Shown here: piece by piece, positions 9,155 through 17,589 of the stretch
How positions within the stretch are numbered: the stretch's first letter is position 1
Layout: every line of letters starts with the position of its first letter
Origin: an uncultured Eubacteriales bacterium
GTDB lineage: Bacteria; Bacillota; Clostridia; Lachnospirales; Bianqueaceae
Direction of reading: 5' to 3'
NCBI GenBank assembly: GCA_900316145.1
Contig: ONBQ01000122.1
Location: 1-34,219, forward strand
DNA: 34,219 bases
Translations under genes and position numbers: made by a program
Notes under the pieces: generated by a model
What the model saw: the letters and a program-made list of their open reading frames with translations, nothing else
Told to the model about the DNA's origin: nothing
Databases searched by the model: none

Positions 9155-9182
9155 AGTATATCACAAATCGGTGGAATATCAA
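9155..9182 (-). promoter_or_regulatory. Promoter of the TIM-barrel isomerase operon
   Basis: Minus strand TTGATA (9177-9182), a 16-bp spacer and TATACT (9155-9160) with an extended TG one base before the -10. It sits just past the stop of the upstream small gene. A 5-bp inverted repeat (GCTTT-GAT-AAAGC, 9132-9144) falls in the leader. Confidence 0.75.
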
Positions 9183-9186
9183 GTCT

Positions 9187-9498
9187 TTATTCTTCTATGA
9201 CTTCGATCGACTCCACATTTTCAAAAGTCAGATACTGGATGAATTTTTCCGGTAAAGTTTCCCCGCTCAGTTTCCCGCCGCTTTCTTCACATGCCTGGGC
9301 CATTTCATCCGCCAGACGGGTCACGACAGCCCCGCGGTGGATATAGCACGGTTCTGGATCATCGAAAAACTGAATGCTTTTTTGGATAATGGTCTCTTCT
9401 TTTAAAGGGATCTCGATCAGTGGTGCCCGAAAGACTTCTTTCCCTCCGGCAAAGATACTGAACTTCTTTTTCGTTTTTTTCTTTTTGCTGCCGAACAA
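9187..9498 (-). CDS. Small protein of unknown function, 103 residues
   Basis: I do not recognise this protein. It opens with a lysine-rich stretch (SKKKKTKKK, 4-12), followed by a compact acidic domain with predicted strands (FSIFAGGKEVFRAPLIEIPL) and an acidic end (VIEE). There is a single cysteine in PEPCYIHRG and another in AQACEES, no membrane segment and no signal peptide. The start is TTG at 9498: a GAGGGGG sequence ends seven bases upstream, while the nearby ATG at 9503 is in another frame. It begins 18 bases after the stop of the thioredoxin/DsbD-like gene and is the last gene of the fucosidase operon. The basic N-terminus could contact membrane or nucleic acid; that is a guess. Confidence 0.7.
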   Translation of the reverse strand: MFGSKKKKTKKKFSIFAGGKEVFRAPLIEIPLKEETIIQKSIQFFDDPEPCYIHRGAVVTRLADEMAQACEESGGKLSGETLPEKFIQYLTFENVESIEVIEE

Positions 9499-9516
9499 AA
9501 CATTACCCCCCTCTGA

Positions 9517-11085
9517 TTAGCGAATAAATGTCATCCAGATCATAAGCCCCGCGAAGGCCAGAAAGACCAGGCAGTTGACCAGCTTAATGATCGGGAACCG
9601 TTTTCTGGTCGATTCTGTCATATTCATGACATTGGCTCCGCCGCGGACCGCCAGGATCATGATACACTGCGGCAGGCACATAGCCGCGATATACAATACA
9701 AAGGCAAGGACCGTAAGCATACGGCTGTCAGAACCGCGGTTGAGCATATAGATGATCGTACCCAGGTAGATCTGGCCGGTGCACAGAAACTCTCCGGCTG
9801 AGATCAGTATAGCCGCCAGGAAGATCATCAGAAGCAGATATTTGCGGTTCCCATCCGCCATGACCTTCTTAATGATATTGTTGTTGAACCGGCGCAGCCT
9901 TTGCGGGAGCTGCGCGCGCACCTTGCCGTAATCCTCCCTCAACGTTGCGAAGAAATCAAGCATATTGAGGACTGCCAGATACAACGCCGCCCCGATCAAA
10001 ACGATATTCAGGACCAGCTGGACCTTGTCGATCCAGACAAAGTCGATCACGGAGACCAGGGAATACAGGCCGATGCCCAGCAGGAAATACGTTACGAACT
10101 TGCCGGCCATGAAAGTGAATCCCACTTTCAGGATCCGGCTCTTATCCATCATGATCAGGGAAAGAAGCAGGAACAGGATGGAGATCGAACAGGGGTTGAA
10201 ACCGTTGATAAAGCCGGTGAGCGCGATCGCCGGAAGGTCTCTCGCCTTCAGCGGTTCGATCTTGGAACCCGTTTTCGGATAAGCGAAGTTCAGGAAATCC
10301 CCCTGCCCGAGTGCTTTCTCCAGTCCGTTTATAATGGCGTCTCCGCCCGAAAGGTATCCTTTGGAGGAAAAGATGATCGGGACTTGCTGCTCGCTTTCCG
10401 GCACGTCATAGGCGTCAAACATGGCCCGCACTTTCTCGATGCCATCTGCCTCCGCGATACTGTAGGACTGGACCTCGACCGGTTTTCCATCGATCTCGGT
10501 CTCCAGGTCTGCCAGGTATTTTTTGACCCGTTCACAGTCATCACAGGACAAGGTGTAGAAAAAGCAGATCGTGTGCGCGTCCGGATCGACCTGGATACCG
10601 TCGAAGACAGCGCTTTTCGTATCCTCTTCCTCTGTTTCCGCTTCCTGATAAGTTGCCTTATATCCTTCGCCGTACTTGACAAAAATATCGCGGATCCCGT
10701 TGCGGATCTCCTCCAGGCCGCACAAGACATCTTCTCCGATGATGACACAAGGCACAGAGACATCCTGTCTTGTCTTTCCGATGCGGGCCAACTCCTCCTT
10801 CAGGCGGTCATTGCCGCTTTCCTGGAAGACGTTGATCGTATCGATCTCATAATGGTACTGCTCTTTGATATCTCCGACCGCTTCATTGAACACATCGAAG
10901 AACTCCTGTGTTCCGTTGCAGGTAGCGCAGGACGTTTCGTGAAAGAATAATATGGTAAAGCTGTCTTCTGTCTCTTCCGCCCGGATCTTTAGCCCGTCCG
11001 GCCATATCAGGAAGACCGCCAGCAGGCTCAGCGCGAGGCCGAGAAACCGTCCCCTTAAGCCAGCCGTTCGTTTACTATCGTTCAT
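9517..11085 (-). CDS. Membrane thiol-disulfide protein: two thioredoxin-like domains plus CcdA/DsbD-like domain
   Basis: A 522-residue redox protein. An N-terminal signal or anchor (15-30) leads into a first thioredoxin/glutaredoxin-like domain with C53-A-T-C56 and a cis-Pro-like VPC at 111-113. A second domain has C181-D-D-C184. From about 285 a polytopic membrane domain follows with about six helices. It has the CcdA/DsbD-type pair of membrane cysteines: C299 in GFNPCS and C435 in GEFLCTGQ. Such proteins pass electrons from the cytosolic thioredoxin pool across the membrane to extracytoplasmic thiols. Both soluble domains are N-terminal and probably outside the cell. The gene overlaps the fucosidase stop by ATGA (11082-11085), implying translational coupling. 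Its substrate is unknown. Confidence 0.82.
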   Translation of the reverse strand: MNDSKRTAGLRGRFLGLALSLLAVFLIWPDGLKIRAEETEDSFTILFFHETSCATCNGTQEFFDVFNEAVGDIKEQYHYEIDTINVFQESGNDRLKEELARIGKTRQDVSVPCVIIGEDVLCGLEEIRNGIRDIFVKYGEGYKATYQEAETEEEDTKSAVFDGIQVDPDAHTICFFYTLSCDDCERVKKYLADLETEIDGKPVEVQSYSIAEADGIEKVRAMFDAYDVPESEQQVPIIFSSKGYLSGGDAIINGLEKALGQGDFLNFAYPKTGSKIEPLKARDLPAIALTGFINGFNPCSISILFLLLSLIMMDKSRILKVGFTFMAGKFVTYFLLGIGLYSLVSVIDFVWIDKVQLVLNIVLIGAALYLAVLNMLDFFATLREDYGKVRAQLPQRLRRFNNNIIKKVMADGNRKYLLLMIFLAAILISAGEFLCTGQIYLGTIIYMLNRGSDSRMLTVLAFVLYIAAMCLPQCIMILAVRGGANVMNMTESTRKRFPIIKLVNCLVFLAFAGLMIWMTFIR

Positions 11086-13334
11086 GCGTTGGTCTCTGCT
11101 CCTTCACCATTCATGAAAACTTTGCCTTCCCATCCTTTTTCGGCCTTGATCTCAAACCAGCTTACCTTGCCGTTCTTCCACTCCATGTTCAGTTCCGCGC
11201 CGCCGCGAAGCTTCAGGCCTTTCACGTGGCCGCTTGCCAAAGCCTTGGGAAGCGCCGGAAGCAGGACGACCTTTCCGCCGTAATCCTGGACCAGCATTTC
11301 CGTAATGGCAGCCGCGCCTCCGAAGTTGCCATCGATCTGGAAGACGGAGCCCCGGCCCAGGGGATGATTATCCATCAGGTTATCATAGGTGCACTCCTTG
11401 AGCAGTGTATTCAGGCTTTTCAGGGTGTCTTCTTCTTTGCGGAAGCGTGCCAGAAGGATGCTGAGCCAGGCCCTGCTCCATCCGGTATATCCACCGCCAT
11501 GGGCTGCCCGACGTTCCAAAGTTGCTTTTGCCGCCTTGATCAGTTCCGGCGTATCTTCCACGGTGAACAGGTTGCCCGGATAAACCCCATACAGCTGAGA
11601 AACGTGACGATGTCCGGGTTCCGCTTCTTCATAATCATTGCGCCATTCCATGATCTGACCGTATTTTCCGATCTCGGTCTTGGGAAGGCGGTCTCTCATG
11701 GTCCGCACTTCTTCTCTGAATTCTTCATCATAACCCAGAAGCTCGGAAGCCTTGATGAACTGGTTGAACAGAACGGTCAGGATCTGATTGTCCATGGCCG
11801 GTCCCGCTGTCAAACGTCCCACCTTTCCGTTTGGCAGAATAAAGGTGTTTTCGGGGGACAGCGACGGGCAGGTGACGAGCCGTCCCTTCTCATCCTCGAT
11901 CAGGAAATCCTTAAAGAACAATACGGCCTGATACAGCGTATCATAATTCTCCTCGAGGAAGTCCAGATCATGAGTATATTCATAATGCTCGAAGATATGA
12001 GTCGACAGCCAGGCTCCGCCCATAGGCCAGTAGGTGGAAGAAATGACCTTATCCTGCGGCGCGGTGTCGGCATAGATATCGGTATTGTGATGGGCTACGA
12101 AGCCTCGGCACTGATACATGTCGCGGGCGGTCTCCTGTCCATTCCCCTTCATCCGGTTCAAGAGTTCAAATAAAGGTTCTTCACACTCGGAAAGATTCGC
12201 GGTATGGACCGGCCAGTAATTCATCTCTGTATTGATGTTGATCGTATATTTGCTGTCCCACATCGGCATGAAGCTGTCGCACCAGATCCCTTGCAAGGTA
12301 AGCGGCAAGGTGCCCGGCCTGGATCCGGAGATCATAAGATACCGTCCGAACTGATAGTACAGAGGGATCAGGCCCGGATCTTCTCCGCCATCGCGCACCT
12401 TTTGTACCCGTTCGTCCGTAGGCACGGCGCTCTTGTCTTCTACCTCGAAGGTCAGCTCCATACGGTCAAACAAGCTGCGATAGTCCTCGATGTGACGGCT
12501 TTTCAGTTCTTCATAGCTCATTTCAGAAGCTTTTTCCAGGATCCCCTTGCAGGCTCCCTCCGGAAAATCATACCGGAAGGATGTGGCCGCGGTAAAGAGC
12601 AAGGTCGCTTCCTTCGCGTCTTCCACGATCAGATGATCGCCAATGGTATAGACCTTGCCATCTTCGCAGATCCCCTTCATCATGCCACAGAACGCGATCG
12701 CATTCTCCCCGGTCGTACCATCGTAAGCAATGGTATCATCCGACAGATGCCAGGAATGGTCGATATGACGCCTGCGGTCAAAGGAGCAATCAAAGTGCAG
12801 TTTTTCCGAGCCGGACGCGGCCAGATGGATCACCAGGACTTGATCCGGATGGGAAATGAACATTTCTCTGATGTGAGTATCCTGCCCCTTCGCGTACTCC
12901 ACGCGGGCTATGGCATTGTCTAAGGAAAGAGAACGCCGATAGGAATCCGGCTGTTTATCTGACGCGATGCCGGCCCCGAACATGGGAATGAACACCTCAT
13001 TGGGATTGGGAATATGCGAACCATAGAACTGGATCGTCAGATCACCCAGCGTCTGATAGGGACGCTGTGATTCCGGCGTAGCTGTCAAAGCATACTTGGC
13101 CAGGCGCTCTGCCTCTTCGATCCGGTCATGCAGGATGTGCTCACGGATCTCGGGCAGATACCGGGCGGCGTCCGGGTTGATACGGTCTATATAGGTTCCG
13201 CCCCATACGGAATCTTCATTTAATTGAATATGTTCTTTTTCGATCCCGCCGAATACCATGGCGCCAAGACGTCCATTGCCAAGCGGCAGGGCCTGGTCCC
13301 AACGGGATGCCGGCTGTTTATACCATAATTCCAT
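11082..13334 (-). CDS. GH95 alpha-L-fucosidase
   Basis: An inverting glycosidase that removes terminal alpha-1,2-L-fucose (some members act on L-galactose). The 750-residue sequence shows the family start ALPLGNGRLGAMVFGG (16-30) and IQLNEDSVW (36-44). It has all four residues equivalent to the Bifidobacterium AfcA catalytic set: N366 and N368 in TININTEMNYW, E495 in LSPENTF and D668 in QIDGNFGG. There is no signal peptide, so it acts on imported oligosaccharides in the cytoplasm. I chose the ATG at 13334, not the start at 13355, because GGAGG lies eight bases before it. It is first in an operon with the thioredoxin/DsbD-like gene and the 103-residue protein, and is divergent from a sodium symporter. 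Confidence 0.95.
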   Translation of the reverse strand: MELWYKQPASRWDQALPLGNGRLGAMVFGGIEKEHIQLNEDSVWGGTYIDRINPDAARYLPEIREHILHDRIEEAERLAKYALTATPESQRPYQTLGDLTIQFYGSHIPNPNEVFIPMFGAGIASDKQPDSYRRSLSLDNAIARVEYAKGQDTHIREMFISHPDQVLVIHLAASGSEKLHFDCSFDRRRHIDHSWHLSDDTIAYDGTTGENAIAFCGMMKGICEDGKVYTIGDHLIVEDAKEATLLFTAATSFRYDFPEGACKGILEKASEMSYEELKSRHIEDYRSLFDRMELTFEVEDKSAVPTDERVQKVRDGGEDPGLIPLYYQFGRYLMISGSRPGTLPLTLQGIWCDSFMPMWDSKYTININTEMNYWPVHTANLSECEEPLFELLNRMKGNGQETARDMYQCRGFVAHHNTDIYADTAPQDKVISSTYWPMGGAWLSTHIFEHYEYTHDLDFLEENYDTLYQAVLFFKDFLIEDEKGRLVTCPSLSPENTFILPNGKVGRLTAGPAMDNQILTVLFNQFIKASELLGYDEEFREEVRTMRDRLPKTEIGKYGQIMEWRNDYEEAEPGHRHVSQLYGVYPGNLFTVEDTPELIKAAKATLERRAAHGGGYTGWSRAWLSILLARFRKEEDTLKSLNTLLKECTYDNLMDNHPLGRGSVFQIDGNFGGAAAITEMLVQDYGGKVVLLPALPKALASGHVKGLKLRGGAELNMEWKNGKVSWFEIKAEKGWEGKVFMNGEGAETNA

Positions 13335-13366
13335 GACGATGACCTCCGTACACACAAGATACTGTT

Positions 13367-13395
13367 ATTATAGTCCAAAAAAAGATGCAAGTAAA
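13367..13395 (-). promoter_or_regulatory. Promoter of the fucosidase operon
   Basis: Minus strand TATAAT (13367-13372) is a perfect -10. TTTACT (13390-13395), 17 bp upstream, is a 4/6 -35. The weak -35 suggests activation or tight control. The divergent symporter promoter starts 12 bp away. Confidence 0.65.
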
Positions 13396-13407
13396 CTAAT
13401 TTTTCTA

Positions 13408-13436
13408 TTGACAAGCGAACGAATGAGCGTTATACT
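13408..13436 (+). promoter_or_regulatory. Promoter of the sodium:solute symporter
   Basis: TTGACA (13408-13413), a 17-bp spacer and TATACT (13431-13436). It is near-consensus and lies 60 bases upstream of the start codon. Confidence 0.85.
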
Positions 13437-13472
13437 GTTTAACGATTTCAAGCTTTAGCGCTTAAAAGCGTT
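13428..13472 (+). promoter_or_regulatory. Candidate operator and folded leader of the symporter gene
   Basis: CGTTA (13428-13432) and TAACG (13440-13444) form an inverted repeat with a 7-base spacer that spans the -10 box. Immediately downstream, an imperfect inverted repeat centred on AGCGCT (13457-13462) extends from GCTTT to AAAAGC. A repressor bound here would control the strong symporter promoter and could affect the divergent fucosidase promoter. Confidence 0.45.
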
Positions 13473-13496
13473 GAATTAAAGAAAGGGAAACATTCG

Positions 13497-15029
13497 ATGA
13501 AACTGGCATTACTTATTCTCTACTTTGCCGTCCTGGTCGGGATCGGTCTCTACTGTCGGAAAAACGCAACTGACGTAAATGGTTTTGTTCTGGGCGGCCG
13601 CTCTGTCGGTCCCTGGCTCACCGCTTTCGCCTACGGAACTTCTTATTTCTCCGCGGTCGTATTTGTCGGTTACGCCGGTCAGTTCGGCTGGAAATATGGT
13701 ATTGCCGCCACATGGGCCGGAATCGGCAACTGCATCATCGGCTCTTTGATGGCCTGGGTCATCTTGGGACGCCGTACCCGCATCATGACGCAGCACCTGG
13801 ATTCCGCCACCATGCCGGAGTTCTTCGGCCGCCGTTTTGGAAGCAAGTCTTTGAAGATCATCGCTTCTGTCATCATCTTCATCTTCCTGATCCCTTATAC
13901 CGCTTCATTGTATAATGGTCTGTCACGTCTGTTTGGAATGGCTTTCAGCATCGACTACTCTGTCTGCATCATCCTGATGGCTGTACTGACCGCGATCTAT
14001 GTCATCGCCGGCGGCTATATGGCTACTGCCATCAATGACTTCATTCAGGGCATCATCATGCTGATCGGCATCGTGGCTGTCATTGCCGCGGTCATCGGCA
14101 GCAAGGGCGGTCTGATCGCCGCGCTGGATGGTCTGGCGCAGGTCACCGATGAAACCGTATCCACGACGCCTGGTATCTTCAACTCTTTCTTCGGACCGGA
14201 TCCCTTAAACCTGATGTTCGTTGTGATCCTGACCTCACTGGGTACATGGGGCCTGCCGCAGATGGTGCAGAAATTCTACGCCATAAAAAACGAAGGTTCC
14301 ATCAAAAAAGGCACCATCATCTCCACCATCTTCGCGCTGGTCGTGGCCGGCGGCTGCTACTTCCTGGGCGGTTTCGGACGTCTGTTCTCTGACAAGATCG
14401 ACATCGCGGCGAATGGTTATGACTCCATCATCCCGACCATGCTGGAAGGACTGTCTCCTTTCATGCTGGCTCTGGTCGTGATCCTGGTCCTGTCCGCCTC
14501 CATGTCCACTCTGTCCTCTCTTGTTATGACGTCCAGTTCCACTCTGACCATCGACTTCGTAAAGGATAATATCGTAAAGGATATGTCGGAAAAGAAGCAG
14601 GTCCTGCTGATCCGCATCCTCATCGTCGTCTTCATCGCGATCTCTTCCATCATCGCTCTGGTCCAGTACAAGAGCAAGGTCACATTCATTGCTCAGCTGA
14701 TGGGTATTTCCTGGGGCGCTTTGGCCGGTTCTTTCCTGGCTCCCTTCCTGTACTCTCTGTACTGGAAAAAGACGACCCGTCTTTCCTGCTGGGTCAGCTT
14801 CCTCTTCGGCTCCAGTCTGGCTCTGCTGGATATGTTCGTGCCGACCATCCTTCCCGTCTGGATGCGCTCGCCCATCGCCTGCGGTGCCATGGCCATGCTC
14901 ATCGGTCTGGTACTGGTCCCTGTCGTAAGCCTGCTCTCACCCAAGCTGGACAAGGATCTGGTAGATGGATGCTTTGCCTGCTACAACAAAGAGACCCGCG
15001 TACCGCAGAAAACCGCTCTTGGCGATTGA
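13497..15029 (+). CDS. Sodium:solute symporter (SSS family)
   Basis: A 510-residue membrane protein with about 13 hydrophobic segments, the usual topology of sodium:solute symporters. Family features include the N-terminal GFVLGGRSVGPW (30-41) and the discontinuous helix region FAYGTSYFSAVVFVGYAG. A later helix has LSASMSTLSSLVMTSSSTLT, where the paired serine/threonines match the usual sodium-site region. The segment GTWGLPQMVQKFYAIKN is also typical. Family members take up sugars, sialic acid, proline or pantothenate. Divergence from a fucosidase, and the nearby NanE fusion, suggest a sugar or sialic-acid substrate; this is inference. GGGA stands eight bases before the ATG. A bidirectional terminator follows the stop. 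Confidence 0.9.
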   Translation: MKLALLILYFAVLVGIGLYCRKNATDVNGFVLGGRSVGPWLTAFAYGTSYFSAVVFVGYAGQFGWKYGIAATWAGIGNCIIGSLMAWVILGRRTRIMTQHLDSATMPEFFGRRFGSKSLKIIASVIIFIFLIPYTASLYNGLSRLFGMAFSIDYSVCIILMAVLTAIYVIAGGYMATAINDFIQGIIMLIGIVAVIAAVIGSKGGLIAALDGLAQVTDETVSTTPGIFNSFFGPDPLNLMFVVILTSLGTWGLPQMVQKFYAIKNEGSIKKGTIISTIFALVVAGGCYFLGGFGRLFSDKIDIAANGYDSIIPTMLEGLSPFMLALVVILVLSASMSTLSSLVMTSSSTLTIDFVKDNIVKDMSEKKQVLLIRILIVVFIAISSIIALVQYKSKVTFIAQLMGISWGALAGSFLAPFLYSLYWKKTTRLSCWVSFLFGSSLALLDMFVPTILPVWMRSPIACGAMAMLIGLVLVPVVSLLSPKLDKDLVDGCFACYNKETRVPQKTALGD

Positions 15030-15041
15030 TCTCATACCAAC

Positions 15042-15084
15042 AAAAAAAGACGCAGTCTTGGTTCATAAGACCGCGTCTTTTTTT
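15042..15084. terminator. Bidirectional terminator between the symporter and GH3 genes
   Basis: Arms 15042-15059 and 15067-15084 form an 18-bp stem with a single mismatch and a 7-nt loop, with seven A on one side and seven T on the other. It separates two convergent stop codons 58 bases apart. Confidence 0.93.
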
Positions 15085-15087
15085 GTG

Positions 15088-17565
15088 TTATTTCGTCAAG
15101 GTGAAGATCATACTCAACAGGCGCAGACAGCAGGCATCCAGCTCCTCTTTCGCCAGCGAAAGATCATTCTTCTGCCCCAGCGCGTCAAGAATCTCCTGAA
15201 TATCGGACGGGTTGCCGGGCATGATCAGATCATTGCCTGCCTGTACACACTTTACGGCAGCGGAACCGCCATTCTGGTTCGTCGTCATCCAGTCCGTCAT
15301 GATGATACCGGTGAATCCCCATTCCTTACGCGCCGCGGTCGTGCATAGATCATAGCTGTTGGCGGTGTGTACACCATTGACCTTGTTATAGGAGGTCATG
15401 ATGGCTTTCGGGTGGGCTTCTTTGACCGCGATCTCAAAACCTTTCAGATAGATCTCACGCAGAGCCCTCTCCGAAACGATGCTGGACACGCCTCGTCTGT
15501 TTTCCTCCTGATTGTTGCAGGCGAAATGTTTGATCGTCACCGCGCAGTGCGGGTGGCTTTCCACGCCCCGGGTCAGGGCCGCGGCCATTTTTCCGCTCAC
15601 AAGCGGATCTTCTGAATAGTACTCGAAATTGCGTCCGCACAACGGGTTTCGATGGATATTCATGCCAGGCGCCAGCCAAACCTGGACGCCGGCCTCTTCC
15701 ATTTCCGTCCCGATCAGGTCTCCGACCTCTTCCATCAAGGCGGTATCGAAGGACTGCGCCAGAAGTGTACCGACCGGTATCGCGGAACAGAATTGATAAT
15801 GATCTTCCGCCCCTTCGTGCAGATACTCCGTCCCGAAGATCCGGTTTTCCAGCGCCTGATAGCCATTCATCATGTAGATGCTTCCATTTTCCGGATCAAC
15901 CTGGTAATGCTTCTGCAGGCGCAGTCCGGCCGGGCCATCTGCCAGGATGAGACGGGATACGCCCATGGATTCCAGACAAGGCGTGGTCTCGCCCGCCGCG
16001 CCAGGCACGGTATTGGCGGCTGAGCCGATGATCTCGGTGCTTAAGGCTCCCGGCTGGCCGCAGACCAAGCGGGACTTCTGCTCCGGGCTCATTTTCTGAA
16101 GGATCTGTTCAGCTTCCTCTTTCCAGGGCAGCTTATGGATGCTGTCTTTGATCCGGTTTAGGGTGAGATCCGTGATGCGTCGTTTTACCGCGTCATCGAT
16201 CACGATCATGCCCTCACAGGATGCTCTGTCCGGCATCGTCTCCGGCTTGATCTCCTTCAAGGAATCCAGCAGCGGACAAATGGGCGTCAAAGTTTCCAGC
16301 ACAGTGGTCTCCGTCAGAGACAAGCGGCACACCGTGCGGGTATCCATCTCGCCGGTCTTGTCACAAGTCTCTGTTTCCAGGATATACCAGCCTCTTTCCA
16401 TATAATACTGAGAACGGGCGGTATGATAGGAAGCCAGCCGCTCCAGGGGGAAGGTAAGCTTTACGTCTTCTTCCCGGCCGGGCTCAAGCACTCCGGTCTT
16501 GCCAAAGGCAACGAGGCGGCGGCGTTCTTTATTGCGCTCTCCCTCCGGAAGATCCGCGAACAACAAGACGACCTGGCGGCCCGCTGTATCTCCGGTATTC
16601 TGTACGGAAACCATTACACAGACCTGCCCGGCCTCCACGGCTGTCTCCGCTTTTGTAATGTCAAATGTAGTGTAGGAACGACCGTATCCGAAGGGATATC
16701 TTGGCTTCACGCCAAAGGTTTCAAAATAACGATACCCGACGTAAATGCCCTCCGTATATTTCTCCTCGATCACATTGCCGTTGTTATGGCTGAAGTTTTC
16801 GCTGCTGGGATAGTCGAAATACTGATACGCCCAGGTATCGGTCAATTTGCCAGAGGGAACGACCTTGCCCGTCAGGATGTCTGCCAGCGCGTGTCCTCCC
16901 TCCATCCCGGCCTGGGACATCAGCACCAGCGCCGAGACTTTAAGCTCATCCAGGAAGGACAGGTCTATGATCCCGCCCACGTTCAGGATGACGATGGTCT
17001 TTTCATAAAGGGTCGTGACGGTCTTGAGGTTCTCATACTCGTCCTCAGAAAGATAGTAATCCCCCGGTTCCGCCTTTCTGTCCGCCCCCTCGCCGGAGAT
17101 CCGGCTGATTACGAAAATCGCTGTTTCCGTGTCTTTTTTCTCGATCGGGCTTCCTTTTGGCATGGGCATAGGATTCGAAGCATGGGCATCATAGAGTTTG
17201 GCCCGGTTGCCCGGTTCTCCCGCGATCTCATAGATCTTCTGCTTCCACGCCTCGTAATTGGCTTTGTATTCTTCATCGTAAGATGCCAGCCAATCCTCAT
17301 TCAGGATCTCAAGGCCCGCGTCTCTGATCCCTTGCGTGATATTGACATTGCTGCGATTGTTGACCATGCCGGAACCTGTCCCGCCCTTTACGGTATAGGA
17401 AGCGCCGCCTCCATACAGAACGATCTTCTCTCCTTCTGAAAGAGGCAGAACTCCGTCATTCTCCAAAAGCACCATACCCTCTGCGGCTGCCCGTCTGGCC
17501 ACTGCCTGCGCGGCGATCTCATGGGGCGTGATCTCCATTGATGTGGTTCCCGGATACTTTTTCAT
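15088..17565 (-). CDS. GH3 glycosidase with permuted domain order
   Basis: A retaining beta-glycosidase (beta-glucosidase-like; beta-xylosidase or beta-N-acetylhexosaminidase not excluded). The domain order is permuted compared with usual GH3. The alpha/beta sandwich comes first (EGMVLLENDGVLPL, 29-42; SGEGADR, 157-163). Then comes a fibronectin-III-like domain after FGYGRSYTTF (292-301). The TIM barrel is last (about 480-815), with ADGPAG (542-547), KHFACN (679-684) and the nucleophile D758 in IIMTDWM. E159 in SGEGADR is the probable acid/base. This circularly permuted form is known from Ruminococcus albus and Butyrivibrio. The 825 residues have no signal peptide, so it is cytoplasmic. It starts 24 bases after the NanE-HD stop, with AAGGAG before the ATG, so it is co-transcribed. 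Confidence 0.93.
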   Translation of the reverse strand: MKKYPGTTSMEITPHEIAAQAVARRAAAEGMVLLENDGVLPLSEGEKIVLYGGGASYTVKGGTGSGMVNNRSNVNITQGIRDAGLEILNEDWLASYDEEYKANYEAWKQKIYEIAGEPGNRAKLYDAHASNPMPMPKGSPIEKKDTETAIFVISRISGEGADRKAEPGDYYLSEDEYENLKTVTTLYEKTIVILNVGGIIDLSFLDELKVSALVLMSQAGMEGGHALADILTGKVVPSGKLTDTWAYQYFDYPSSENFSHNNGNVIEEKYTEGIYVGYRYFETFGVKPRYPFGYGRSYTTFDITKAETAVEAGQVCVMVSVQNTGDTAGRQVVLLFADLPEGERNKERRRLVAFGKTGVLEPGREEDVKLTFPLERLASYHTARSQYYMERGWYILETETCDKTGEMDTRTVCRLSLTETTVLETLTPICPLLDSLKEIKPETMPDRASCEGMIVIDDAVKRRITDLTLNRIKDSIHKLPWKEEAEQILQKMSPEQKSRLVCGQPGALSTEIIGSAANTVPGAAGETTPCLESMGVSRLILADGPAGLRLQKHYQVDPENGSIYMMNGYQALENRIFGTEYLHEGAEDHYQFCSAIPVGTLLAQSFDTALMEEVGDLIGTEMEEAGVQVWLAPGMNIHRNPLCGRNFEYYSEDPLVSGKMAAALTRGVESHPHCAVTIKHFACNNQEENRRGVSSIVSERALREIYLKGFEIAVKEAHPKAIMTSYNKVNGVHTANSYDLCTTAARKEWGFTGIIMTDWMTTNQNGGSAAVKCVQAGNDLIMPGNPSDIQEILDALGQKNDLSLAKEELDACCLRLLSMIFTLTK

Positions 17566-17589
17566 TCTATTCTCCTTTTCTGATAACGC

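Noticed and set aside
9901-10950. 349-codon plus-strand frame under the DsbD-like gene
   Set aside because: Its composition is that of a shadow (many Asp, Arg, Gln and His) and it conflicts with a gene having two CxxC motifs and membrane helices.
13334-13355. Upstream start of the fucosidase at 13355
   Set aside because: The ribosome binding site GGAGG would then be inside the coding sequence; the family also starts near MELWY.
16423-17439. 338-codon plus-strand frame under the GH3 gene
   Set aside because: Conserved GH3 motifs on the minus strand explain the region; no start signal on the plus strand.
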